From contig BROG01000807.1 of assembly GCA_030159075.1 (NCBI GenBank), positions 186,001 to 250,000 of the forward strand: a DNA stretch of 64,000 nt, given 5' to 3'. Of this stretch, positions 28,142 through 41,100 are shown piece by piece (positions within the stretch are counted from its first letter, which is position 1; each line of letters starts with the position of its first letter). This stretch comes from Atrina japonica. Its lineage: Eukaryota > Mollusca > Bivalvia > Pterioida > Pinnidae. The translations under genes and the position numbers were made by a program. The notes below the pieces were generated by a model, which saw only the letters and a program-made list of their open reading frames with translations, was not told the DNA's origin and ran no database searches.

Positions 28142-28328
28142 CAGTGGAATCTCATTATGTTGAAATCAGTTGAGTCAAAATTCCAGATATGTCAAAATTT
28201 GAAAGTCCGGTCCCGATTTTTATAGATATAATAATATATCAATTAAAAAAGTTTGGTTATCTCAAATTCCGGATATCTCGAAGTAATAGGGGCGGTCATG
28301 TGAGTTTCAAGATAGCGAGATTCAACTG
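28142..28328. mobile_element. 187-bp pogo-like MITE with TA target site
   Basis: The left end is TA|CAGTGGAATCTCATTATG and the right end, reverse-complemented, is CAGTTGAATCTCGCTATCTT; both are bounded by TA. The interior has gatatctcgaag and ccggatatc phrases shared with the element at 41910-42418. It has no coding capacity. Confidence 0.75.
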
Positions 28329-28455
28329 TATATTGGAGCCTATATTGAGTCTATCATCATAATGCCATCTGACTAAAAATACAAAGACAAAATAAATCAA
28401 CATTGATAAATAAAAGTTAACAACACACGGCAACAGATAAAAGTCGATAGCAATA

Positions 28456-28487
28456 GGTCACCCTGAGTCTTTGGCTCAGATGACCTA
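28456..28487. repeat. Short hairpin AGGTCACCCTGAG...CTCAGATGACCT
   Basis: Arms of about 13 bp around ctttgg. It resembles hairpins at the ends of dispersed repeats in molluscs (from memory). It is probably the tail of a repeat, not a regulator of the nearby gene. Confidence 0.4.
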
Positions 28488-28768
28488 AAAATGTGAAATC
28501 AAAACTTTTAACCACAATTTCACATCCAGGAGGAAGGTCTCTTAAAGAAATTGTACTCTACAAAATGACTGGGACCTTTTTTAAAAAGGACTTTAGTACC
28601 CATGTCCATAAAATGTCAATTTTAAAACTTTCCCCATACAAGAGACTTTTGACTTTTAAATGCAAACATCCACAATAGATGACAAGTTTTAATTTGTCAT
28701 GGTTTACAGTTGTACAACAGGTGTTGGCATAAAATCTAAGATTTACAGAACTATGGTTTATATTATGC

Positions 28769-28774
28769 TTTATT
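28769..28774 (-). terminator. Candidate BPHL polyadenylation signal
   Basis: AATAAA on the minus strand, about 315 bases after the BPHL stop codon and beyond the 71-bp triple repeat. If it is used, that repeat lies in the 3' UTR. Confidence 0.4.
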
Positions 28775-28825
28775 AAAATTAATTTTAATTACACCATTAA
28801 AAATCGTCATTGATATGTTGTTTGT

Positions 28826-29040
28826 ACTGACAGTGTAATATTGTCTACCTAACACATTGGCAAATGTAGCACATAGATATATACCATTAGCATTGGACTG
28901 ACAGTGTAATATTGTCTACCTAACACATTGGCAAATGTAGCACATAGATATATACCATTAGCATTGGACTGACAGTGTAATATTGTCTACCTAACACATT
29001 GGCAAATGTAGCACATAGATATATACAATTAGCATTGGAC
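28826..29040. repeat. Three 71-bp direct repeats just after BPHL
   Basis: Copies start at 28826, 28897 and 28968 and are almost identical (actgacagtgtaatattgtc through to cattagcattgg). The array begins 49 bp past the BPHL stop codon on the minus strand, so it is probably transcribed in the 3' UTR. Confidence 0.93.
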
Positions 29041-29088
29041 AAAGGGTTACACAATACTGTATAAAATAGTCATTCACAATGGACAAAA

Positions 29089-29188
29089 TTATACTGTTGA
29101 TTCCTTCAGGAATTTTTCTGCCAGAAAATTGAATTCCCTATGATAGCGGATGTGAAGATTATGTTTTCCTTCTGGTAAGATGTACAAT
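29089..29188 (-). CDS. BPHL: BPHL exon 8 (catalytic His and stop)
   Basis: After the acceptor TTTCTTTCAG this encodes residues 278-310: RLYILPEGKHNLHIRYHREF, NFLAEKFLKESTV, then TAA. His287 in EGKHNLH is the triad histidine. Confidence 0.97.
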
Positions 29189-32100
29189 CTGAAAGAAAAA
29201 AAGGAATAATAATAATAATACAGATATAAAAACATGAAGAAAAAAAAACCCAGTCTGGGGCAATACTGCACTCCTGAACAAAAGTATTTCAAAATATATA
29301 GGTGAATAGTTTATACTGGAGTAAAATGTTTGGCAGACAAAATGAAGCTTACTCAATTTATAATCTGGAAACAGACTACTGATATCCAGCTCATATTAAC
29401 AAGTGTTCATTCCAACTCCATACAAGAGACATACAACAAGGTTGATCTGAAGAACTTATAGTCAACCATTATGACATCACCAAGATATATAAATCAACAA
29501 AATCACTCTATCTACCTAACATGTGTATCTGCACCAAATATGGTCAGCCTACCTGAAGAAATGAAATAGATATGTCCTGGACAAATAAAACCACTAAAGT
29601 GTAATAACTATAGGCCTATATAAGGATGACATGAACACAGTTGCTGTATGTGACATACTGACTACTTGTATATCAGCATCAAATATTGAAAATATGACCA
29701 GGCAAATAAAATCAACAAAGGAGATTAACACAAGGAATAAGGCAAGTAGGTAAAGTATGCAATACTTAATTTTCTTAATCTGTAGAACTACACCAGATAT
29801 GGGAGATTTAAGCTATGGTCCTAACAAACAGAATCAATAAAGGAGAATAACTATAAAAATAAAGTGTTTGTAGCTCATTTTCTGTATGTGACACTCTGTC
29901 TACACCTACCTAGTTGAGGAAGATATGGTCTAAACAATGTAAAAGGAAAGATGAAATGAAGGACAAATGAATGAATGGACACAAGACAAAACTATAGTCC
30001 TCCTTAACCAGAGGGACTAGTTATTATTCATTTAGTTTTCTACTCTTCCTGCAGATATATCATTGACTCGTCAACCCCTGAAAAACAATAGACACTTCTG
30101 TAAATCAGTGACTTAGGCCAGCCCAAATGAGTCTTTAGGGGTGAATGAGTTACGGAAGAGGCAAAAGGGCATAACCCCACACTAGAATTTCCTGATTCAG
30201 GGATCGGGATACTGACCAACTTTGTTACACTTATAAATGTTATATACTGTACTAAATCTGAAAAGAAATGATTCAGTCGTTTATATATGTTATGAAAGGG
30301 GGCTAACAATGTTCAAAAGTTTCTTGATACATTGATACACCCACCAAAGCAAACTGTAAGTAACACCTGTAGTACAGTGGTTCTAGTGACATACTGTACT
30401 TATTTTAGCGATATTCTAATATTAGCGTCTTTTGCGCTCAAGTCAATGCGCTAATTCAAGGGCAGTGCTAAATTTTGTCCATTCTATATACACGACAAAG
30501 CTGATGAAATTACTTGCACAAATTAAAGATTGCACTAATAAGTCTATACCCCCTTAGAGTGCTAAAATATGAGTGGGCTAATTTAAAAACACAAACAGTA
30601 TTAATGATCTCAGAGTATCATCAACACATATGGTACATGTAGTTATATCAAAAGACACAATGTGATAACCTTATTCTTACATATATACTATGAAGATGGA
30701 CAAAGTGTTCTAAAAGAGACACAATGTGATAACTTAATTCTTACATACAACATATGGAAAGACAAATTTCTATATAAATACACATCTTGTATGTTAATCC
30801 TAGAGAGCCTATACATTCTATAATCTTACCTTGAACCCTTTATATTTTCATGAAGATAGTCAGGATGCTCCAGGGGCACTAGAGGATCTTTTAAGCCGTG
30901 AATTATCAGAGTTTTTGCCTCAATGTTTTTCAAATCATCTTTACATACATCACCTACATATAAAAAAGAAAAAAGTTTTATTGTGGGTGTTCTTCACTGG
31001 TTAAAGCATTGTGTCTTAAACCATTAAGTCTCTTAGCTCTGATCAGTGTGGGATCTAGCCCTGCCAGCATAAAACACCAAAAAGAACAGAAAAACAAAGC
31101 CAACCCCACCCCCCAAAAATAAAAATAAAAATAAATGGTTATGTTGTAGGTGATCTCACTGAATCAGAACATTCATCTTAGCATGATCTTAAACATATTA
31201 AACTCTAGCCACTGTCATACGACTGAAAAGTTGTGTGAATTTAACATTTGTTTGAATGACAAGCAACTTCATGATTTAAAAGCTATACACCCGAACTAAA
31301 TATCCAAGGCCCTGGGTGTAACATCAGTTGATCCTTTCTGCAGAAGCACAAGCATAACTGCTCTTTAAACTTTTTTCATTACTTATACCCATCCTAGATA
31401 GGAAAAAAGTACTGAAAGTATAGGAAGGGGTTGATGGTAATCATATTAAATACATGTATTAAGAAAGCTAATACACTAAGTAATACAAATACATTTTGTC
31501 ATCATTTGTTCAGTCCAAATTTGGTATTATAAAGGGCTTTGGTGATAGGTAAAAGGAAACCTAAAATAAAATTATAGTGAAAATTGGAAAAGTGGATTTT
31601 CAAAATTTGTGGAATAAAGTGAGATGACAAATGAAGCGAGAGGCATTATAAAGATTTTTTACTGTATATAGTGTACATACATGTTACAAAAATACTGCAG
31701 GATATTTACCATATAAGGTATCAACCTGTATACTACTCTGGCCTAACCATCAAAAACAACATTTATCAATCCCACACACACTATAACTACAAGATTTCCC
31801 CATCTCACACACAACATAACTAGCACTAGATTCTAGTTATCTGGAGAAAACAAGATTTATCTATCCCACATGGAAAAATACTTGGCACGCAGACGAGTGA
31901 AGGCTCAAATTTACTTGGCACTTCAGAAAATTCACTTGTCTGGACGAGTGGACGAGTGTTTTTTTTAAGCCCTGCATAACTAGTAATAGATTATAGTTAT
32001 CTTGAGGAATAAGATTTATCTATGTAACCCAGGGTACATGTATATTTATACATGTGAATATTTTATTGAGAATTATAGAATGTCCTGTGTTAATGTGTGA

Positions 32101-35100
32101 GTCTAAGTTTTATACTGTGAGAGTACATGTGTTTTTGTTTACAACCTAACCTGAAATTGAAATTGACATGTGACTGAACACTTTTTGGATTTGTACTCAA
32201 GGACGTCATACCTAAATTAACAAAATTGTTTTTGTCAATTTCGTCAAATTGAACTGATTTAGTTTTATTTTATGTGTCCCTCATTCCCAGGTTTAACATT
32301 TAAACTAGAAAGACCTAAATTTTGGAAAAGTCACATACTCAAAATCCCATATTTAAAACACATCTATCCCACACACCATAATTAGCAATAGATTCTAGTT
32401 TTCAAGAGGAATCAATTCTTAGAACCAATGATATACATACCATTTCTCTTTGTGTAATAACTGCCATAAGCATCAACCCACTTTGACCACTGATCACGAA
32501 AGTATTTCTCTCCATACAGTTCCATGAAGGGAGACCTCATTTTCTCACTCCATTTGTCCACATCTCTTATGCCTAGAATGAAAGAAGATTCATTTGACTA
32601 TTTTTGTATTTGTCAACACCAGCTATATTGTTACCCTTTACATGTATAAAAGTTAGCTGACTTAAAAAAAGCTTCCGAGATTCCAAAATGTAGAATGTGT
32701 GTACCTCAAAGAGCACAATAGTCTATAAAAGAACATGTTACAAGTACACACAGACACAAACCTGATATATATGAATACAGCATATTTATTATTGAAAATA
32801 ACAGCTTACATCATAATGTTACAGTGTTAATAACCTGGGCTATTTCCAATGTGTTCTCATTCATACCTGCATAAAGCATTAGTGATCAATAGTTATAATG
32901 GATAATTTGTTTTTATTTTACCATTGTCCAATTTATACAACCTGGCAAGATGTAATCTGATAAACCCATTAATGACCTGGACAGGTAAAGCAGCATCACA
33001 ATAATAAAATCACACTATCTATAGTAATCATCCAACTTGTCTCTAAGTACAGGTAGCTAATTCGGAATAAATCACATTTCCTGTGAAGCTTGGTTTAACC
33101 GAAATGTAGGTAGAATGATCTGTATGAAATCAACCTGCCACTAAATGGCATTTGTATTAATATTATTGAAAACTTGAAATTAAATCAAGTGACACATCTA
33201 AAGGCAATCAATTATATTGACATGGTTTATTTGTACAAGGATGAATACAATTCATTTTAAAACTTGTAATTTGATACAAACTCTTTCTAACCATGTAGCT
33301 ATTCAGTTTTTTCTTTGATGTGTAGGGAAAAAGAAGATTTTAAAATACTGTCCTATTTTTGGCAGTATTGGCCTCACAAAAAGGCCTATTGGGCACAAGA
33401 ATAACAAAATTTACATTTAGTGGTCCCCTTACTCTGAAGAAATTTCTTACAAAGTCTGAAAATGATTGGCAGAGTAATTTTCAAGAAGTAAAAAATGTGC
33501 AATTCTTTATGGACGATGGAAACAAAGAATGATGGATGAAATGCAGATGGCATAAGGTTAGTGATTCAAGTGACCTACATATGGATGTTCACAAGAGAAA
33601 ATGAATGTTTACTTTAGAAAAAAGATATTCATTTTTACAAAAGTAAGTTTACCTTCAAAACATTCCATGTCCTGCTTTGTAATATAAGCATTAGCACCCC
33701 ATATCACAAGTTTTTTAACTAACTGTGGGTACCGAGCCGCCAGTATCATACCAGTAATACCGCCATCACTCCATCCCAACACCGATACATTCTTCAAACC
33801 GAGTTTCTGAAAAAGATGATGTGTTTGAGAAATATGTCTCTGAGATGTAAACAATTTCCAGTCCCTTAACTCTGCCTAATATTGTTCATTATCTAACAAA
33901 TCCTAGACACCTAATTCTGTTAAACCTGGCCATCTTAAGAAAGAAATTCAAATGCACAACTTTGTATTTGTTACACCAATTTTCTTATATTTAGTTTGAC
34001 TTTGACATAATGCAGTTTTACCCACCCACCTCTTTTTTTAGAACCACTTATGACATTACTTTAGATGAATTATTACATTGATGATTGTTCTACTTTGGTA
34101 TTTTTATAAAATTTGCTACTCAAACCAGGTTGAACCTACTTCACAAAGGCCATATGCATCCTCAGCATCCCTTTGGAGAAACTCTAACGGCCAGTCACGT
34201 TCTGGTGGGATACTCTTCCCATAGCCTCTAGGATCAAATGCAACTAATGTGAAATCTGTTTTCTTGAAATCTGACAGCTGTTTACCAAAGTCAGTCCGAG
34301 TGGATCCTGTAAAATTGATGTAAATATAATATTTGTCTTCAATGATAATCATCAGGAAAAGATAGAGATGACAATCAGGTATTCAAAACAAGAGGCCCTA
34401 GGGGATTTAAGATGCTCACCTGGCAAAATTGGTCAACATTGCAGAAAACAAAAAATGTGTAAAAGACAAAATCGCTAATAAACATGAAAACCAGTAGGCT
34501 CATTGGACCTTAAAAATCACCTAAGTGAAATGTATTTTACTTACAATATACTGAAAAGCAAACAAAAGCATGATGGTGATCACTGAACAATAGGTAAAAA
34601 CAGTGCAAAACATGAAAATATCAAGGGAAAATAATCCCTATAAGGATCAACCTGACAATTTAATTCCTGTTGACTTTTTCATAGATCTTTGCGTACTAAA
34701 CATTTTGCTTCTTCCCCTTTCTATCTATTATTCTTTTCAAGAAAATAGGACAAAACTGTAAAAAAAACATGAGAAATCCACTAAAAGGGGAAATAACTCC
34801 CAAAAGGGGCAACCTGACAATTTCGGCCCTCTTGACTTTTTTGTAGATCTTTGCGTGCTAAACATTTTTGCTTTTCCACTTTTACTCTATCTATTATACT
34901 TTTCAAGATAATAGGACAAAACAGTCAAAAACAAAAAACAAAAACAGCACTTAAAAGGGAAATAACTCCCATGTGGGGTGACCTGACAATTTCAGCCCTC
35001 CGACTTTTTTTATAGATTTTTGCATGCTCAACACTTTTGCTTCTTTCACTTTTACTCTTCCTATTATACTTTTCAAGATAATGTCAAAAAACATCCAAAA

Positions 35101-38100
35101 ACATGAAAAATCTACTTAAAAGGGGAAGTAACTCCCATATGGGGCAACCTCACAATTTCGGCCCCCATTAACTTTTTGTCAATCTTTGAATGCCGAACAT
35201 TTTTACTTCTTTCACTTTTACTCTAGCTATCATACTTTTCAAGATAATGTTGAAAAACATTCAAAAACATGAAAAATTCACAAAAAAGGGGAAATAACTC
35301 ACATAATGACCCAACAATCTCCACCAAAATGAAATACTTGTATATTTTTGCAAGCTGCTCATTTTAAGGTAACAGGTTTTTCTCTAGCTTTAATAATTTT
35401 GGAGATACATATATTAAATTAAAAATATCTGCTGACTCATTCATTCTATATTTAGCCATGGCAGCCATTTTTGGTCCTAGTCCCTTTTCATCTGCAAACT
35501 TTATGCAGCATTATATAGTTATTCTTCCTGTCAAGTTTGGTTCAAATTAGTCGTATGGTTCTGGAGAAGTAGTCAAAAATGTTGAAAAGTTTACAAAATA
35601 AACTTATATTTTCCATTTATTTAGATGCCTGTGATCTTGACCTTTGACCCCATGACCTTGAAATTTTGTCAAAATGATCCTCAGATAATTCCTAACAACT
35701 TTCTCATATATCTTTGTATACAAAAAGTTGATCAGTTTTGAGTTATTAAACAATTTGTAATACAAATAGCAATAGGAATATTGAGCTGAGAATTACATCG
35801 GGGATAATTGATACATGCTTTGAAATTTGCCTTTAGATATCAGATTCTTTACTTTCAAAACAAATCCAAGTCACAGAATAAATCAATGTGTCATTACCTT
35901 AATTGTTTAAATGTATGTGAAGTTGGCAAAGCAATCAATAATCTACATTAAATGTCTAGCAAGACTATCACATTCATCTCTACATTCAATGAAAGGACTC
36001 TCTGGTCAACAAAATAATGAAAATTCTAATGTCTAGCTAGACAATCAACATTCATTCTACATTCAATGTAAGACTATATGGCAAGCATAAAACTGAAAAA
36101 ATTGAAAGTCTAGCTAGACAATCAACATTCATCTCTACATTTGATGATAGGACTCTCTGATCAACAAAGTAATGAAAATTGCTAATGGGGTTAAACTAGC
36201 TAACTTTCTCATATAATTAGCTTAGGTTCCAACTAGGTTCAGACCAAGATGTCTAGAGATCAGAGACTTTGTGTTTTAAAGTGCTCTCTCCAATCAGCCA
36301 CAGAGGCCCCTGGCAATTTGAAGAGGAGAAACATAATTATTTGAGACAAGAACCAGAAGCTGACACTTTTAAGTCTCTGTATGTAAAAATAATGAGTATA
36401 TAGTGAGGACAAACCATATCATTCTCTTACCAGTGTAAGTGTGAGAAACATCAGTATACATGTAACTACATGTAGCATACAACTTGATCAATCACACACT
36501 GACATTACTGTGAGAATCATCAGTCTATTTATATCGGTATAACTATATGTATCATATAGCACTTGATCAATTGACACTGGCATTACTGTGAGAATCATCA
36601 ATCTTTGTATATCATTATAACTACATGCTGCATATAGTGATCAATCAAAAACCAGTGTTACCGTGAGAAACATCAGTCTCAGAACATATAAGCTAGCATA
36701 TAATGAAGACATAATCACAAAGAGAAATGAAATATTACAACTCAGTTACATATTTACAAACATACCCAGTGCTCCAGGAAGAAGTAGTACTGTGTGAGGA
36801 CCATCCCCAGATGTCTCAAAGTGAATTCTTGCTCCATTCACTCCTATTTTGTGTGATGAAATTCCACTGAAATACAAAGTACAATGTTTATTCACAAATA
36901 TTGATTATAAAAAACAACAAACAAACAAAAAGAAACTTAAAAGTAAACAAGCCAAAATACACAGAGGAAAGAAAAAAGAAACCCTTGTCCTTATCTAGAG
37001 TCTCAATGGAGGTATTTTACATTTAAATTATGGTGGTATACATGGTTTTATTAGTTTCAGCTCAGTGTTTAATGTATGAAATAGAAGAAAAGCATTATAA
37101 TTTATAAGGATTGTTATTTTGTATTACATACAGGCACCAACACAGACGTACATGTATATTATATATGTAGACACCAACACAGACATACATGTATATTATA
37201 TACAGCCACCAACACAGACATACATGTATATTATACACAGCCACCAACACAGACATACATGTATATTATACACAGCCACCAACACAGACGTCCATGTATA
37301 TTATACACAGCCACCAACACAGACGTACATGTATATTATATGTGTAAACACCAACACAGACGTACATGTATATTATATACAGACACCAACACAGACGTAC
37401 ATGTATATTATATGTGTAAACACCAACACAGACATACATGTATATTATATGTGTAAACACCAACACTGACATACATGTATATTATATGTGTAAACACCAA
37501 CACAGACGTACATGTATATTATATGTGTAAACACCAACACAGACGTACATGTATATTATATGTGTAAACACCAACACAGACGTACATGTATATTATACAC
37601 AGCCACCAACACAGACATACATGTATATTATATACAGACACCAACACTGACATACATGTATATTATATGTGTAGACATCAACACAGACGTACATGTATAT
37701 TATATGTGTAGACATCAACACTGACATACATGTATATTATATACAGACACCAACACAGACATACATGTATATTATATACAGACACCAACACAGACATACA
37801 TGTATATTATATGTGTAAACACCAACACAGACGTACATGTATATTATATGTGTAAACACCAACACAGACATACATGTATATTATATGTGTAGACATCAAC
37901 ACTGACATACATGTATATTATATGTGTAGACATCAACGCAGACATAAATGTATATTATACACAGCCACCAACACAGACATACATGTATATTTTATGTGTA
38001 GACATCAACACAGACATAAATGTATATTATACACAGCCACCAACACAGACATACATGTATATTATATGTGTAGACATCAACACAGACATAAATGTATATT

Positions 38101-41100
38101 ATACACAGCCACCAACACAGACATACATGTATATTATATGTGTAGACATCAACACAGACATAAATGTATATTATACACAGCCACCAACACAGACGTCCAT
38201 GTATATTATACACAGCCACCAACACAGACGTACATGTATATTATATGTGTAAACACCAACACAGACGTACATGTATATTATATACAGACACCAACACAGA
38301 CGTACATGTATATTATATGTGTAAACACCAACAGACATACATGTATATTATATGTGTAAACACCAACACAGACATACATGTATATTATATGTGTAAACAC
38401 CAACACAGACGTACATGTATATTATATGTGTAAACACCAACACAGACGTACATGTATATTATATGTGTAAACACCAACACAGACATACATGTATATTATA
38501 TACAGACACCAACACAGACATACATGTATATTATATGTGTAGACATCAACACAGACGTACATGTATATTATATGTGTAGACATCAACACTGACATACATG
38601 TATATTATATACAGACACCAACACAGACATACATGTATATTATATACAGACACCAACACAGACATACATGTATATTATATGTGTAAACACCAACACAGAT
38701 GTACATGTATATTATATGTGTAAACACCAACACAGACGTACATGTATATTATATGTGTAGACATCAACACTGACATACATGTATATTATATGTGTAGACA
38801 TCAACACAGACATAAATGTATATTATACACAGCCACCAACACAGACATACATGTATATTTTATGTGTAGACATCAACACAGACATAAATGTATATTATAC
38901 ACAGCCACCAACACAGACATACATGTATATTATATGTGTAGACATCAACACAGACATAAATGTATATTATACACAGCCACCAACACAGACATACATGTAT
39001 ATTATATGTGTAGACATCAACACAGACATAAATGTATATTATACACAGCCACCAACACAGATGTACATGTATATTATACACAGCCACCGACACAGACATA
39101 CATGTATATTATATGTGTAAACACCAACACAGACGTACATGTATATTATATGTGTAGACATCAACACTGACATACATGTATATTATATGTGTAGACATCA
39201 ACACAGACGTACATGTATATTATATGTGTAAACACCAACACAGACGTACATGTATATTATATGTGTAGACATCAACACTGACATACATGTATATTATATA
39301 CAGACACCAACACAGACGTACATGTATATTATATGTGTAAACACCAACACAGACGTACATGTATATTATATGTGTAAACACCAACACAGACGTACATGTA
39401 TATTATATGTGTAAACACCAACACAGACGTACATGTATATTATATGTGTAAACACCAACACAGACGTACATGTATATTAACACAGCCACCAACACAGACA
39501 TACATGTATATTATATACAGACACCAACACTGACATACATGTATATTATATGTGTAGACATCAACACAGACGTACATGTATATTATATGTGTAGACATCA
39601 ACACTGACATACATGTATATTATATACAGACACCAACACAGACATACATGTATATTATATACAGACACCAACACAGACATACATGTATATTATATGTGTA
39701 AACACCAACACAGACGTACATGTATATTATATGTGTAAACACCAACACAGACGTACATGTATATTATATGTGTAGACATCAACACTGACATACATGTATA
39801 TTATATGTGTAGACATCAACACAGACATAAATGTATATTATACACAGCCACCAACACAGACATACATGTATATTTTATGTGTAGACATCAACACAGACAT
39901 AAATGTATATTATACACAGCCACCAACACAGACATACATGTATATTATATGTGTAGACATCAACACAGACATAAATGTATATTATACACAGCCACCAACA
40001 CAGACATACATGTATATTATATGTGTAGACATCAACACAGACATAAATGTATATTTATACACAGCCACCAACACAGACGTCCATGTATATTATACACACA
40101 GCCACCAACACAGACGTACATGTATATTATATGTGTAAACACCAACACACAGACGTACATGTATATTATATACAGACACCAACACAGACGTACATGTATA
40201 TTATATGTGTAAACACCAACAGACATACATGTATATTATATGTGTAAACCCAACACAGACATACATGTATATTATATGTGTAAACACCAACACAGACGTA
40301 CATGTATATTATATGTGTAAACACCAACACAGACGTACATGTATATTATATGTGTAAACACCAACACAGACATACATGTATATTATATACAGACACCAAC
40401 ACTGACATACATGTATATTATATGTGTAGACATCAACACAGACGTACATGTATATTATATGTGTAGACATCAACACTGACATACATGTATATTATATACA
40501 GACACCAACACAGACATACATGTATATTATATACAGACACCAACACAGACATACATGTATATTATATGTGTAGACATCAACACTGACATACATGTATATT
40601 ATATACAGACACCAACACAGACATACATGTATATTATATACAGACACCAACACAGACATACATGTATATTATATGTGTAGACATCAACACTGACATACAT
40701 GTATATTATATACAGACACCAACACAGACATACATGTATATTATATACAGACACCAACACAGACATACATGTATATTATATGTGTAAACACCAACACAGA
40801 CATACATGTATATTATATGTGTAAACATCAAACACAGACGTACATGTATATTATATGTGTAGACATCAACACTGACATACATGTATATGTATATGTGTAG
40901 ACATCAACACAGACATAAATGTATATTATACACAGCCACCAACACAGACATACATGTATATTTTATGTGTAGACATCAACACAGACATAAATGTATATTA
41001 TACACAGCCACCAACACAGACATACATGTATATTATATGTGTAGACATCAACACAGACATACATGTATATTATTTACACAGCCACCAACACAGACATACA

